Positions 23,194 to 35,289 of a stretch of 64,000 nt of DNA are shown piece after piece. The position numbers were made by a program, and so were the translations under genes. Origin of the DNA: Azotobacter chroococcum (GTDB lineage: Bacteria > Pseudomonadota > Gammaproteobacteria > Pseudomonadales > Pseudomonadaceae); contig NZ_SMMU01000017.1 in NCBI RefSeq assembly GCF_004339665.1, positions 22,935-86,934 on the forward strand, read 5' to 3'. Position 1 is the first letter of the stretch, and each line of letters opens with the position of its first letter. The notes under the pieces are model-generated. The model did not search any database, was not told where the DNA came from, and saw nothing but the letters and a program-made list of their open reading frames with translations.

Positions 23194-25698
23194 ATGACGC
23201 AAGTCACGGTGAAAGAACTGGCCCTGGTGGTCGATACACCGGTCGAGCGCCTGCTGCAGCAGATGCGTGAGGCAGGGCTGTCGCATACCAGCGCCGAGCA
23301 GGTAGTGACCGATAATGAAAAGCAGGCCCTGTTGGCTCACCTCAAGAGCAGCCACGGTGTGAAGCTGGAGGAGCCGCGAAAGATTACCTTGCAACGCAAG
23401 ACCACGACTACCTTGAGGGTCGCCGGTAGCAAGACCATCAGCGTCGAGGTGCGCAAGAAAAAGACTTATGTCAAGCGCAGCCCTGACGAGCTCGAGGCCG
23501 AGAAGCAGCGCGAGCTTGAGGAGCAGCGGGCTGCCGAGGAGGCTGCTGTGCGCCAGAAGGCAGATGAGGAGGCCAAGCGCCGTGCTGCCGAGCAGGAGGC
23601 GCAGCGCCAGGTCGAGCAGGCCGCTGCTACAGCTGCTGCTGCGAAGGAACCAGCACTCGGCGTAGCGGCCGAACCCGTGTCTGCTCCGGCTGCCGGCGAA
23701 GAGCGCAAGCGGGAAGAGCCGCGTCGTGTCGAGAAGGAGAAGGTGCGCAACGTCGACGATGAGCGGCGCGAGCGCAAGAATGCCCAGCATCGCCCCTCCG
23801 TCAAGGACAAGGCTCCGGTTGCCCGTGCAGCGGTGCGCAATGTCGACGAAGAAGGCGAGGGTTTCGGCCGTCGCGGTGGTCGCGGTGGCAAGTCCAAGCT
23901 GAAGAAGCGCAATCAGCATGGCTTTCAGAGCCCGACCGGCCCCCTTGTGCGCGAGGTGACCATCGGCGAAACCATCACGGTCGCCGAACTGGCCCAGCAG
24001 ATGTCGGTCAAGGCGGCCGAGGTCATCAAGTTCATGTTCAAGATGGGCACGCCGGTGACCATCAACCAGGTGCTCGACCAGGAAACCGCGCAACTGCTGG
24101 CCGAAGAGCTGGGGCACAAGGTCAAGCTGGTCAGCGAGAACGCACTGGAAGAGCAGTTGGCCGAATCCCTCAAGTTCGAAGGCGAGGCTGTATCGCGTGC
24201 GCCGGTGGTCACTGTCATGGGGCACGTCGACCACGGCAAGACCTCGCTGCTCGACTACATCCGTCGCACCAAGGTGGCGACCGGCGAGGCAGGTGGCATT
24301 ACCCAGCACATCGGTGCCTATCACGTGGAAACCGATCGCGGCATGGTCACCTTCCTCGACACCCCCGGCCACGCTGCGTTCACCGCGATGCGTGCCCGGG
24401 GTGCCAAGGCCACCGACATCGTCATCCTGGTGGTGGCGGCCGACGATGGTGTGATGCCGCAGACCGAAGAGGCCATCCAGCATGCCAAGGCGGCCGGCGT
24501 GCCGATCGTCGTGGCGGTCAACAAGATCGACAAGCCGGCAGCCGACCTGGACCGGATCAAGAACGATCTGGCCGCACGCGACGTGATCCCGGAAGAGTGG
24601 GGTGGCACCACCCAGTTCGTCCCGGTTTCGGCAAAGGTCGGTACCGGTATCGACGAGCTGCTGGAAGCGGTGCTGCTGCAGGCCGAGGTGCTTGAGCTGA
24701 CCGCTACGCCGAGTGCTCCGGGGCGCGGCGTGGTGATCGAGTCGCGTCTGGACAAGGGGCGCGGTCCGGTGGCGACCGTGCTGGTCCAGAACGGTACCCT
24801 GCGCCAGGGTGACGTCGTCCTCGCCGGTGTAAACTTCGGCCGTGTGCGGGCCATGCTGGACGAGAACGGCCAGCCCCTCAAGGAGGCGGGCCCGTCGATT
24901 CCGGTGGAAATTCTCGGCCTGGATTCCACTCCGGATGCGGGCGACGATCTGACCGTGGTCGCCGATGAGAAGAAGGCGCGCGAAGTGGCGCTGTTCCGTC
25001 AGGGCAAGTTCCGCGAGGTCAAGCTGGCTCGTCAGCATTCGGCCAAGCTGGAAAACATCTTCGAGACCATGGGCCAGGACGAGAAGAAGACCCTCAACAT
25101 CGTCCTCAAGTCCGACGTGCGCGGTTCCTTGGAGGCCTTGCAGGGCGCTCTGGGCGAGCTCGGCAACGAGGAGGTCCAGGTCCGCGTGGTCGGTGGCGGC
25201 GTCGGCGGCATCACCGAGAGCGATGCCAACCTGGCACTGGCCTCCAACGCCGTGCTGTTCGGCTTCAACGTGCGCGCCGACGCCGGTGCGCGCAAGATCG
25301 TCGAGCAGGAAGGTCTGGACCTGCGCTACTACAACGTCATCTACGACATCATCGAGGACGTCAAGAAGGCGCTGTCGGGCATGCTGGGCAGCGAGGTGCG
25401 GGAGAACATCCTGGGCATCGCCGAGGTGCGCGATGTGTTTCGCTCGCCGAAGTTCGGCGCCGTCGCCGGCTGCATGGTGGTCGAGGGCAACGTCCATCGC
25501 AACCGTCCGATTCGCGTGCTGCGCGACGACGTGGTGATCTTCGAGGGCGAACTGGAGTCCCTGCGCCGCTTCAAGGACGACGTGTCCGAAGTGCGGGCCG
25601 GCATGGAGTGCGGTATCGGCGTGAAGAGCTACAACGACGTCAAGGTCGGCGACAAGATCGAAGTGTACGAGAAGGTCCAGGTGGCGCGCTCGCTTTGA
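23194..25698 (+). CDS. infB: Translation initiation factor IF-2
   Basis: IF-2 is the GTPase that places initiator tRNA on the ribosome. The 834-residue protein has the N-terminal IF2 domain ('[20 protein letters not shown]'), a long charged Glu/Ala/Arg-rich linker (about 90-240), a second IF2_N domain, then the G domain with G1 '[16 protein letters not shown]', G3 'DTPGHAAF', G4 'NKID', and C-terminal domains II-IV that bind fMet-tRNA. The initiator tRNA gene lies 2.2 kb upstream. Confidence 0.97.
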   Translation: MTQVTVKELALVVDTPVERLLQQMREAGLSHTSAEQVVTDNEKQALLAHLKSSHGVKLEEPRKITLQRKTTTTLRVAGSKTISVEVRKKKTYVKRSPDELEAEKQRELEEQRAAEEAAVRQKADEEAKRRAAEQEAQRQVEQAAATAAAAKEPALGVAAEPVSAPAAGEERKREEPRRVEKEKVRNVDDERRERKNAQHRPSVKDKAPVARAAVRNVDEEGEGFGRRGGRGGKSKLKKRNQHGFQSPTGPLVREVTIGETITVAELAQQMSVKAAEVIKFMFKMGTPVTINQVLDQETAQLLAEELGHKVKLVSENALEEQLAESLKFEGEAVSRAPVVTVMGHVDHGKTSLLDYIRRTKVATGEAGGITQHIGAYHVETDRGMVTFLDTPGHAAFTAMRARGAKATDIVILVVAADDGVMPQTEEAIQHAKAAGVPIVVAVNKIDKPAADLDRIKNDLAARDVIPEEWGGTTQFVPVSAKVGTGIDELLEAVLLQAEVLELTATPSAPGRGVVIESRLDKGRGPVATVLVQNGTLRQGDVVLAGVNFGRVRAMLDENGQPLKEAGPSIPVEILGLDSTPDAGDDLTVVADEKKAREVALFRQGKFREVKLARQHSAKLENIFETMGQDEKKTLNIVLKSDVRGSLEALQGALGELGNEEVQVRVVGGGVGGITESDANLALASNAVLFGFNVRADAGARKIVEQEGLDLRYYNVIYDIIEDVKKALSGMLGSEVRENILGIAEVRDVFRSPKFGAVAGCMVVEGNVHRNRPIRVLRDDVVIFEGELESLRRFKDDVSEVRAGMECGIGVKSYNDVKVGDKIEVYEKVQVARSL

Positions 25699-25713
25699 CG
25701 CGCGCGCAAGCAC

Positions 25714-25770
25714 GAAGCTGGAAGCATGAAGCTGGAGGCCGTAAGGCTTCCGGGTTCGGCTTCCAGCTTT
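25714..25770 (+). repeat. Inverted repeat between infB and rbfA, copy 1
   Basis: AAGCTGGAAGC (25715-25725) pairs with GCTTCCAGCTT (25759-25769). A second partial copy GAAGCTGGAGGC lies between the arms. The same motif set, preceded by GCGCGCGC, recurs between rpsO and pnp. Confidence 0.6.
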
Positions 25771-25791
25771 TGGCTTATTGAGAGGCGAAAT

Positions 25792-26181
25792 ATGGCCAAA
25801 GACTACAGTCGCACCCAGCGCATTGGTGATCAGATGCAGCGTGAGCTGTCTCTGCTGATCCAGCGCGAGATCAAGGACCCGCGCCTCGGCATGGTCACCA
25901 TTACCGCTGTCGAGGTTGCTCGCGATCTGTCCCATGCCAAGGTGTTCATCACCGTCATGGGCAAGGAAGACAGCGCCGAGGAAATCAAGCGGAACCTCGA
26001 TATCCTCAATGAGGCGGCCGGTTTTCTGCGCATGCAGCTGGGCAAGGCGATGAAGCTGCGCAGCATGCCGCAGCTGCACTTCAGCTATGACGCGAGCATT
26101 CGTCGGGGCGTCGAGCTGTCCGCATTGATCGAGCGCGCCGTGGCCGAAGACCGGCTGCATGCCGGCAAGGACGAGGAGTAA
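25792..26181 (+). CDS. rbfA: Ribosome-binding factor A RbfA
   Basis: RbfA is a cold-shock 30S maturation factor. The 129-residue protein has a type II KH-like fold: '[20 protein letters not shown]', '[20 protein letters not shown]', 'AKVFITVMG', and '[20 protein letters not shown]'. The ATG at 25792 follows GAGAGG and fits the family; the frame continues upstream into the repeat element, which is not coding. Confidence 0.96.
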   Translation: MAKDYSRTQRIGDQMQRELSLLIQREIKDPRLGMVTITAVEVARDLSHAKVFITVMGKEDSAEEIKRNLDILNEAAGFLRMQLGKAMKLRSMPQLHFSYDASIRRGVELSALIERAVAEDRLHAGKDEE

Positions 26182-26184
26182 GGC

Positions 26185-27102
26185 GTGGCGCAGGGCAAAC
26201 GTATCCGCCGCAAGGTCGATGGCATCCTGATTCTCGACAAGCCGCGCGGGCTGACCTCCAATGCCGCGCTGCAGAAGGTCCGCTGGTTGCTGAATGCCGA
26301 GAAGGCCGGACATACCGGCAGTCTCGATCCTCTGGCCACCGGCGTGTTGCCGCTGTGCTTCGGCGAGGCCACCAAGTTTTCCCAGTACCTGCTGGATGCC
26401 GACAAGGGTTACGAGACCCTGATGCATCTCGGCGTGACCACTGCCACCGGGGACGCCGAGGGCGAAGTGCTCGAGCGGCGCGATGTGCAGCTCGGGCGGG
26501 ATGCGCTGGAGGCGGTGCTGGCGGACTTCCGTGGCGAGATCAGCCAGGTTCCGCCCATGTACTCGGCACTCAAGCGCGATGGGCAGCCGCTCTACAAGCT
26601 GGCCAGGGCCGGCGAGGTGGTGGAGCGTGAGGCGCGTTCTGTTACTATTGCGCGTCTGGATCTGCTGGCCTTCGAGCCACCGTTCGCACGGTTGGCGGTG
26701 GCCTGCAGCAAGGGAACCTACATTCGCTCCCTGGTCGAGGACATCGGCCGGACGCTCGGGGTCGGTGCGCATGTCGCGGAGTTGCGCCGGACCCAGGCCG
26801 GGCCCTTCGGGCTGGCCCAGACGGTCAGCCTGGAGGCTCTGGAGCAGGCCCATGCCGAGGGTGGCTGCGAGGCGCTGGACCGCTTCCTGCTACCGGCGGA
26901 CAGCGGTCTGGAGCACTGGCCTGTGCTCCAGCTCTCCGAACACAGCAGCTACTACTGGCTGCATGGGCAGCCGGTTCGCGCGCCGCAGTCGCCGAAGTTC
27001 GGCATGGTGCGGGTGCAGGATCATACAGGCCGCTTCATCGGTATCGGTGAGGTGGGTGACGACGGGCGCATCGCGCCGCGTCGACTGATTCGGTCGGAAT
27101 GA
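26185..27102 (+). CDS. truB: tRNA pseudouridine-55 synthase TruB
   Basis: TruB makes pseudouridine 55 in the T loop of tRNAs. The 305-residue protein has the catalytic aspartate at residue 48 in '[20 protein letters not shown]', the motif '[18 protein letters not shown]' and a C-terminal PUA domain ending '[18 protein letters not shown]'. The start is GTG at 26185, three bases after the rbfA stop and behind GAGGAG. Confidence 0.96.
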   Translation: MAQGKRIRRKVDGILILDKPRGLTSNAALQKVRWLLNAEKAGHTGSLDPLATGVLPLCFGEATKFSQYLLDADKGYETLMHLGVTTATGDAEGEVLERRDVQLGRDALEAVLADFRGEISQVPPMYSALKRDGQPLYKLARAGEVVEREARSVTIARLDLLAFEPPFARLAVACSKGTYIRSLVEDIGRTLGVGAHVAELRRTQAGPFGLAQTVSLEALEQAHAEGGCEALDRFLLPADSGLEHWPVLQLSEHSSYYWLHGQPVRAPQSPKFGMVRVQDHTGRFIGIGEVGDDGRIAPRRLIRSE

Positions 27103-27230
27103 CCGATGCGAGGGTGGCTGTCAGCAGGCACGGTCATACCTCTTTCTCAAACACGGGAAGATGTTCCCGGCCTGCTGAAATCATTCGGTGCCACGGCCTG
27201 AATGGTTTCCCGACAGAGAGGATGCCCATC

Positions 27231-27500
27231 ATGGCACTCACCGTTGAAGAAAAAGCCCAGATCGTCAACGAGTACAAGCAAGCTGAAGGCGATACCGGTT
27301 CCCCGGAAGTGCAGATTGCCCTGCTGACCTTCAACATCAACAAGCTGCAGGATCACTTCAAGGCCAACGGCAAGGATCACCACTCCCGTCGTGGCCTGAT
27401 CCGCATGGTCAACCAGCGCCGCAAGCTGCTGGATTACCTGAAGGGTAAGGACACCACTCGTTACAGCGCCCTGATCGGTCGCCTGGGCCTGCGTCGCTAA
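27231..27500 (+). CDS. rpsO: 30S ribosomal protein S15
   Basis: S15 is a primary 16S rRNA-binding protein. The 89-residue protein starts '[20 protein letters not shown]' and has the family signature region '[20 protein letters not shown]'. The ATG at 27231 gives the exact usual length; 129 bp separate it from truB. It precedes pnp as in most gammaproteobacteria. Confidence 0.98.
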   Translation: MALTVEEKAQIVNEYKQAEGDTGSPEVQIALLTFNINKLQDHFKANGKDHHSRRGLIRMVNQRRKLLDYLKGKDTTRYSALIGRLGLRR

Positions 27501-27525
27501 GGCGCGCGCCAAGCTGGAAGCGGGA

Positions 27526-27563
27526 GGCTGGAAGTGAGACATCGTGCTTGCTTCCAGCCTTTT
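27526..27563 (+). terminator. Terminator-like inverted repeat between rpsO and pnp, copy 2
   Basis: GGCTGGAAG (27526-27534) pairs with CTTCCAGCC (27551-27559), followed by TTTT. AAGCTGGAAGC lies just before it. The motifs match those between infB and rbfA. It may attenuate read-through into pnp or act as a processing site in the pnp leader. Confidence 0.65.
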
Positions 27564-27655
27564 GCTTTCGGCTTCTCCCTTTTCAGGAAGCCCTCCGGGT
27601 CCGACTCCCACCTTCCTGAGGATTTCCCCCGAGCAACAAAGAGAAGGAAAATACC

Positions 27656-29764
27656 GTGAATCCGGTTATCAAGACATTCCAGTTCGGTCAGTCGACCGTC
27701 ACCCTGGAGACCGGCCGCATCGCCCGCCAGGCCTCCGGCGCCGTATTGGTCACCGTCGACGAGGACGTGACCGTACTGGTCACCGTGGTCGGCGCCAAGC
27801 AGGCCGATCCGGGCAAGGGTTTCTTCCCGCTGTCCGTGCATTATCAAGAGAAGACCTACGCCGCCGGCCGAATCCCGGGTGGTTTCTTCAAGCGCGAAGG
27901 CCGCCCCAGCGAGAAGGAAACCCTGACCTCGCGCCTGATCGACCGGCCGATCCGCCCGCTGTTCCCGGAAGGCTTCATGAACGAGGTGCAGGTGATCTGC
28001 ACCGTGCTTTCCACCAGCAAGAAGACCGATCCGGACATCGCTTCGATGATTGGCACCTCCGCCGCCCTGGCGGTCTCCGGGATTCCCTTCAGCGGCCCGA
28101 TCGGCGCCGCCCGCGTGGGTTACCACGAGGAGACCGGCTACCTGCTGAACCCCACCTACGAGCAGCTCAAGGCCTCGCGCCTGGACATGGTGGTGGCCGG
28201 TACGGAATCCGCCGTGCTGATGGTCGAGTCCGAAGCCGAGGAGTTGACCGAGGACCAGATGCTGGGCGCCGTGCTGTACGCCCACGAGGAGTTCCAGGCG
28301 GTGATCCGGGCCATCAAGGAGTTCGCCGCCGAGGCTGCCCGTCCGGCCTGGAGCTGGGAGCCGCCGACCGAGCCGAGCGCGCTGCTCGAGGCCATTCGCG
28401 CCGGGTTCGGCGAGGCGATCTCGCAGGCCTATACCATCACCGTCAAGCAGGAGCGCTACAACCGCCTCGACGAGCTGCGCGCCCAGGCCGTGGCTAGCCT
28501 GGCCGGCGAAGCCGAGGGCCAGCCGTCCGTCGGCGAGGTCAAGGATGCCTTCGGCCTGATCGAATACCGCACCGTGCGCGAGAACATCGTCGACGGCAAG
28601 CCGCGCATCGACGGTCGCGACAACCGCACCGTGCGCCCGCTGAGGATTGAGGTCGGCGTGCTGCCGAAGACCCACGGTTCGGCCCTGTTCACCCGCGGCG
28701 AGACTCAGGCGCTGGTGGTGGCCACTCTAGGTACCGCGCGTGATGCCCAGGTGCTCGACACCCTGGAAGGCGAGCGCAAGGACAGCTTCATGCTGCACTA
28801 CAACTTCCCGCCGTTCTCGGTGGGCGAGTGCGGCCGCATGGGCAGTGCCGGCCGTCGCGAGATCGGCCATGGCCGCCTGGCCCGCCGCGGTGTGCAGGCC
28901 ATGCTGCCGAAGGGCGACGAGTTCCCCTATACCGTGCGTGTGGTCTCGGAAATCACCGAGTCCAACGGCTCCAGTTCCATGGCTTCGGTCTGCGGTGCCT
29001 CCCTGGCGCTGATGGATGCCGGCGTGCCGATGAAGGCGCCGGTGGCCGGTATCGCCATGGGCCTAGTCAAGGAAGGCGAGAGGTTCGCCGTGCTGACCGA
29101 CATCCTCGGCGACGAGGACCACCTGGGCGACATGGACTTCAAGGTGGCCGGTACCGCCAAGGGCGTCACCGCGCTGCAGATGGACATCAAGATCCAGGGC
29201 ATCACCGAGGAGATCATGGAGATCGCCCTGAACCAGGCGCTGGAAGCCCGCCTGAACATCCTCGGCCAGATGAGCCAGGTGATCGGCCAGTCGCGCAGCG
29301 AGCTGTCGGTCAACGCTCCGACCATGCTGGCGATGAAGATCGATCAGGACAAGATCCGCGACGTGATCGGCAAGGGCGGTGCCACCATCCGTGCCATCTG
29401 CGAGGAGACCAAGGCCTCCATCGATATCGAGGACGACGGCTCGATCAAGATCTTCGGCGAAACCCGCGAGGCGGCGGAGGCAGCCAAGCAGCGCGTGCTG
29501 TCCATCACCGCCGAGGCCGAGATCGGCAAGATCTACGTCGGCAAGGTCGAGCGCATCGTCGACTTCGGCGCCTTCGTCAACATCCTGCCGGGCAAGGATG
29601 GCCTGGTGCACATCTCGCAGATCAGCGACCAGCGCATCGAGAAGGTCACCGACGTGCTCAAGGAAGGCCAGGAAGTGAAGGTGCTGGTGCTCGACGTGGA
29701 CAACCGCGGCCGCATCAAGCTGTCGATCAAGGATGTCGCCGCTGCGGAAGCGTCCGGCGTCTGA
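27656..29764 (+). CDS. pnp: Polynucleotide phosphorylase
   Basis: PNPase is a phosphorolytic 3'-5' exoribonuclease and degradosome partner. The 702-residue protein has two RNase PH-like halves (about 10-210 and 310-540), an all-helical linker, then a KH domain ('[20 protein letters not shown]') and an S1 domain ('[20 protein letters not shown]'). The start is GTG at 27656 behind AAGGA. The leader is 155 bp and contains an inverted repeat; in E. coli the pnp leader hairpin is the site of autoregulation. Confidence 0.97.
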   Translation: MNPVIKTFQFGQSTVTLETGRIARQASGAVLVTVDEDVTVLVTVVGAKQADPGKGFFPLSVHYQEKTYAAGRIPGGFFKREGRPSEKETLTSRLIDRPIRPLFPEGFMNEVQVICTVLSTSKKTDPDIASMIGTSAALAVSGIPFSGPIGAARVGYHEETGYLLNPTYEQLKASRLDMVVAGTESAVLMVESEAEELTEDQMLGAVLYAHEEFQAVIRAIKEFAAEAARPAWSWEPPTEPSALLEAIRAGFGEAISQAYTITVKQERYNRLDELRAQAVASLAGEAEGQPSVGEVKDAFGLIEYRTVRENIVDGKPRIDGRDNRTVRPLRIEVGVLPKTHGSALFTRGETQALVVATLGTARDAQVLDTLEGERKDSFMLHYNFPPFSVGECGRMGSAGRREIGHGRLARRGVQAMLPKGDEFPYTVRVVSEITESNGSSSMASVCGASLALMDAGVPMKAPVAGIAMGLVKEGERFAVLTDILGDEDHLGDMDFKVAGTAKGVTALQMDIKIQGITEEIMEIALNQALEARLNILGQMSQVIGQSRSELSVNAPTMLAMKIDQDKIRDVIGKGGATIRAICEETKASIDIEDDGSIKIFGETREAAEAAKQRVLSITAEAEIGKIYVGKVERIVDFGAFVNILPGKDGLVHISQISDQRIEKVTDVLKEGQEVKVLVLDVDNRGRIKLSIKDVAAAEASGV

Positions 29765-29789
29765 GGTCGCCACTTCCCAGCTGGAAAAG

Positions 29790-29813
29790 ACGAGGGCCCT
29801 GCGGGGCTCTCGT
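29790..29813 (+). terminator. Terminator after pnp
   Basis: ACGAGGGCCC pairs with GGGCTCTCGT (one G-U pair) around TGCG, followed by TCGTTT. Confidence 0.65.
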
Positions 29814-29839
29814 TCGTTTCGGCGGGAGGGCGCCAGCCG

Positions 29840-30142
29840 TCACTGGACGCGGCGGCTGTCGATCCCGACCAGACGGTTGCCCTCGAAGCGCAGGAAGTAG
29901 TACATGCCGTTGCGCGGGCCGTATACCCACTCCTCCACCACCAGCTCATGGTGAAAACCCCAGTCGTCGCGCCGCTCGCGATAGCCGAGCAGATCGCGGC
30001 TGACTGGTTCGCCGCATTTGGCCAGGACTTCGTGAGTGGAGTCGCCGGTGCTGATCAGGTGGCTCTCGCAGCGCAGGCTGGCGGCGAGGAGCAGTGCCGG
30101 AGCCAGGCCGAGCAGCGCGGCGAGCAGGCGCAGGAGATTCAT
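29840..30142 (-). CDS. DUF2845 domain secreted protein
   Basis: This 100-residue protein has an N-terminal signal sequence ('MNLLRLLAALLGLAPALLLA') and a small domain with two cysteines, in 'LRCESHLISTGDS' and 'EVLAKCGEPVSRD', likely a disulfide, then 'VEEWVYGPRNGMYYFLRFEG'. This is the DUF2845 pattern seen in Pseudomonas periplasmic proteins of unknown function. It starts eight bases after the DUF748 gene, so the two form an operon. Confidence 0.85.
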   Translation of the reverse strand: MNLLRLLAALLGLAPALLLAASLRCESHLISTGDSTHEVLAKCGEPVSRDLLGYRERRDDWGFHHELVVEEWVYGPRNGMYYFLRFEGNRLVGIDSRRVQ

Positions 30143-30150
30143 TCGCGCAC

Positions 30151-33087
30151 CTATTCGCTGGCCAGTTGCAGAGGGACGCTGACGCGCTCGCCGGCGGGCG
30201 CCTCGCTGACGCCGACATCCAACTGGTAGATGCGCTGGTCGTCCAGGCCGACCTGTTCGACTAGGTAGGCCTTGATGCTGGTGGCGCGCGCCTGGGCCAG
30301 CTGGCGAAGCAGCAGCGTGCTGTCAGCCCAGTCGGTCAGCACGGCTTCGCGCAGCCGGGCGGCGCGCCGCTTCTTGTCCAGCCCGCTCCATTCCTCCGGC
30401 GGCTGTCGTTTCAGGCGGCTGCGGTAGATGCCCTCCAGCAGTGGCCCTTTCTTTCCCTCGGGTACCTTCAGCCCATCGGCGCTGGCCGGCACGCGCTCGC
30501 CCCGCCGCTGCAGAATGCTGTAGTAGAGCTTCCGGTATTCGCGCTCCAGGCGCTGTTCTGCCAGCAGGGGGCCGTCGCTGGTCTGAGCGCTCATGCCTTC
30601 GACCTCCAGGCGCAGCTGCGGACGCTCCTTCAGGGCCTTGCCGAGGAGATCCAGATTGCGCCGCGCGGCGGCATCCAGTTCGCTACTGCCTGGCCTGAAC
30701 TCGACCTGACTGAGATCGGCTTCGCCGTCGACGAGCCCGGCAATGAACTTGAACGGCGCTTGCGCCGTGCGCAGTACCAGATTGCGCAGGGTTTGCCAGA
30801 CGATGGGCATGACCCTGAACTCGGGGTTGTTCAGGTCGCCCTTGAGCGGCAGGTCGATGGCGATCCGCCCCTGGCTGTCCTTCAGCAGGGCTACCGCCAA
30901 GCGGATCGGCAGGTCCACAGCATCCGGGCTGTCGACCTGCTCGCCCAGTTGCAACTGCTCCAGGACCAGGCTGTTCTCGGCGTTCAGCTGGCCCTTGTCG
31001 ATGCGGTAGTGCAGGTCCAGGTTGAGCCGGCCCTTGCGGATGCGATAGCCGGCGAACTTGCCGGAGTAGGGGGTCAGGGTGGTCAGCTCGACGCGCTGGA
31101 AGCGGGTCGTGATGTCCAGGCTTTCGAGCGGATCGAAGGGGGTCAGACTGCCTTTGATGCTGACCGGAGCGTAGCGGTCCACCTTGCCCTTGACGTCCAC
31201 CGTGGCCGGCTTCTGCCGGCGGTTGTCCAGGCTGCCGATGCGCCCGTTGAGCTGCTGGATGGCGGCGGCGAAATTGGGGTTCAGGCTGAAGTCGGCGAAG
31301 TTGGCCGAGCCGTCCCTGATTGCCACCGCGCCGATGTGGATGCCCAGCGGCGGGCGGGCCGGTTTCTCCGCAGGTTGCGCCGTGTTCTTCTGTGGCGCCT
31401 GCGCTGGCTGCTGTTCCCCTTGGGCGATCAGCAGTTCGCTGACGTTGGTGCTCAGGTCCTCGTTGACGATGAAGCGGGCATAGGGCTGCTCGAGCACGAT
31501 CCGCTCGATACCCAGCTGCTCGCCATGACGGTAGCTCAGATTCTCGAGGGTCAGCTGTCGCCACTTGACGAAGTCGCGGTTCTTCAGGGTATCGAGGGTA
31601 TGCAATTGTTTGACGGTGGCACGGCCGTCGACCTGCAGGGCCAGCTTTTCGCCGCCTTTCAGGTCGATCTTCAGGGCGCTGTCGAGCTGCCCGTTGCGCA
31701 GCTCCAGGCGGATGAAGGGGGCGATGTAGGCCTGCGCCGGGCGCAGGTCGAGATCGCGGGTGTCGACCTGCAATTGCGCGGCGAGCGGGCTCACCTGTAC
31801 CTGGCCGGCGGCCTTGAGCCGGCCCTCTCGGTCGATACCACTATCCAGTTCGAGACGGAAGGGGGTCTGGCCGAGGCTGTCGAAGTCGCGCAGGGCGAGA
31901 TCCAGCGGGCCGACCTGCAGTTCCACGTCCTGCTCCGGCACCCGGTCGGCCAGATGCAGGCGACTGCCGCGCAGGCGGGCTTCCGCCAGGCGGATCTGCC
32001 AGGGCTTGCTGTTGCCGGCGTTCTTTGCGGCCTTTTCCTCTTTCTTGTCCTTGCCCTTTTCGCCGTTCGCCGACCGTTCGGCGGCGCGGGAGGCGAACAG
32101 CTTCTGCCAGTCCAGCTCGCCATCGGCCTCGCGCGCCGCCCAGGCTTCCAGTCCCTGGCCGAGCACCTGGCCGATCGACAGCTGGCGCTTGTCCAGGTCG
32201 AGCGCGGCGTTGCCGGCCTCCAGGCTCTGCAGGCGCGCGAGGGGACGCCCGTCCGGCGCCTTGAGGGCGAGCGGGGCGAGCTTGAGGGCGGCGTTCTGCA
32301 GTCGCAGGCGGAGGCCGTCGGCCAGTTCCAGCCGGTAGTCGCTGCTGAGGCTGAGCGTACCGTCCTCCAGTTCCAGGGGGGCGGCATCCCGCACGTAGGG
32401 CCACCAAGTGTGCAGGCTGGCCTGGTCGATGTCCAGCCTGCCGCTGGAGCGCAGTGGCATCAGGCTGAGCTGGCCGCTCCAGTCGATCCGCCCGGCGTTC
32501 GGGCCGCTGGCCTGCAGCTTCAGTTCGGCGCTGTCGTCCGGCAGGGTGCCGAGCTGGCGCAGTTCGAGGTCGAGGGCGTCGTAGCGGGCCTCGACCGGCA
32601 CACTCGGTCGCAGATCCCGGAAGTGCACCTGGCCGCCGCTCAGCCGGAGGCGGTCGAGGCGCAGCGGAAAGGGCTCGCCGGCGGGCTCTTCAGGCTTGTC
32701 GGGGGAAGCCGGGAGCTTGAACAGGCGGGTCAGGTTGAGCCCGCCCCGCCGGTCGAACAGCACGGCCACCTGTGGGCGCTCCAGGTGTACTTCGGCCAGG
32801 TGCAGATGGCCGCGCCACAGGCTGTCCCATTGCAGCTTGCCGTACAGGCGTTCGAAGGCCAGTTGCTCACTGCCTGCCTTGCCGAGGCGCAGCCGGTGCA
32901 GGCTCAGCTCGAGGGTGAAGGGGTTGAACTCCAGGCGCTCGAGACTGGCCGGCTGGGTGACGAAGCGGGGCAGCTGGCGGTTGATCACCTGCAGGGCGGC
33001 GCCGGGGAGAACGAGGAAGCCGAGCAGGCCGTAGAGGGCGGGCGCGATCGCCAGGGTGGCGAGGGTGGGTTTCAATCCCTTGGGCAT
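30151..33087 (-). CDS. DUF748 domain (AsmA-like) membrane protein
   Basis: The 978-residue protein has an N-terminal membrane anchor ('ALYGLLGFLVLPGAALQ') and a long periplasmic part made of DUF748 repeats, including 'FNPFTLELSLHRLRLGKAG' and 'RFIVNEDLSTNVSELLI'. Near residue 825 is an OmpA-like stretch 'RPGSSELDAAARRNLDLLGK'. DUF748 proteins are related to AsmA-type proteins thought to work in envelope biogenesis or lipid transfer; the role here is not known. The start at 33087 ('MPKGLK') is chosen over an ATG at 33114; neither has a strong ribosome binding site. Confidence 0.85.
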   Translation of the reverse strand: MPKGLKPTLATLAIAPALYGLLGFLVLPGAALQVINRQLPRFVTQPASLERLEFNPFTLELSLHRLRLGKAGSEQLAFERLYGKLQWDSLWRGHLHLAEVHLERPQVAVLFDRRGGLNLTRLFKLPASPDKPEEPAGEPFPLRLDRLRLSGGQVHFRDLRPSVPVEARYDALDLELRQLGTLPDDSAELKLQASGPNAGRIDWSGQLSLMPLRSSGRLDIDQASLHTWWPYVRDAAPLELEDGTLSLSSDYRLELADGLRLRLQNAALKLAPLALKAPDGRPLARLQSLEAGNAALDLDKRQLSIGQVLGQGLEAWAAREADGELDWQKLFASRAAERSANGEKGKDKKEEKAAKNAGNSKPWQIRLAEARLRGSRLHLADRVPEQDVELQVGPLDLALRDFDSLGQTPFRLELDSGIDREGRLKAAGQVQVSPLAAQLQVDTRDLDLRPAQAYIAPFIRLELRNGQLDSALKIDLKGGEKLALQVDGRATVKQLHTLDTLKNRDFVKWRQLTLENLSYRHGEQLGIERIVLEQPYARFIVNEDLSTNVSELLIAQGEQQPAQAPQKNTAQPAEKPARPPLGIHIGAVAIRDGSANFADFSLNPNFAAAIQQLNGRIGSLDNRRQKPATVDVKGKVDRYAPVSIKGSLTPFDPLESLDITTRFQRVELTTLTPYSGKFAGYRIRKGRLNLDLHYRIDKGQLNAENSLVLEQLQLGEQVDSPDAVDLPIRLAVALLKDSQGRIAIDLPLKGDLNNPEFRVMPIVWQTLRNLVLRTAQAPFKFIAGLVDGEADLSQVEFRPGSSELDAAARRNLDLLGKALKERPQLRLEVEGMSAQTSDGPLLAEQRLEREYRKLYYSILQRRGERVPASADGLKVPEGKKGPLLEGIYRSRLKRQPPEEWSGLDKKRRAARLREAVLTDWADSTLLLRQLAQARATSIKAYLVEQVGLDDQRIYQLDVGVSEAPAGERVSVPLQLASE

Positions 33088-33183
33088 GGAGGCACATCTT
33101 TTCCGGCAAGACATGCCTCGGAGTATGGCACGCCAGGTACGCTCCCCGAAGCCGAGCCGGCCCGCTTTGGTCTAGCCGGGGCG

Positions 33184-33210
33184 GGCAGGGCACCGCGCCC
33201 GCGCCCTGCC
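33184..33210 (-). terminator. GC-rich hairpin after acs
   Basis: GGCAGGGC (33184-33191) pairs with GCCCTGCC (33203-33210), 17 bp beyond the acs stop on the minus strand. There is no T-run. Confidence 0.4.
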
Positions 33211-33226
33211 GCCCCCGGCGTCTGCC

Positions 33227-35164
<1,938 letters not shown>

Positions 35165-35255
35165 GGCGGTTCCTTGTTATTGTCTGTCCGCGGGTGTCCG
35201 TAAGCGTGGACCGACAGGTCGCCGGGTTCAAGTCTCCCAAGGGGTGGGAAGAGGG

Positions 35256-35281
35256 GGCGCAGGCCGGGCGGAGCCTGCGCC
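35256..35281 (-). terminator. Terminator-like hairpin after pgi
   Basis: GGCGCAGGC (35256-35264) pairs with GCCTGCGCC (35273-35281) directly after the pgi stop. On the minus strand it is followed by a C/T-rich stretch. Confidence 0.55.
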
Positions 35282-35289
35282 GGGCTGGC

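Noticed and set aside
23170..26853. Open frame of 1227 codons on the minus strand opposite infB, rbfA and truB
   Set aside because: It mirrors highly biased GC-rich codons of real genes, shows no domain of its own and has Ala/His/Leu-rich composition typical of antisense frames.
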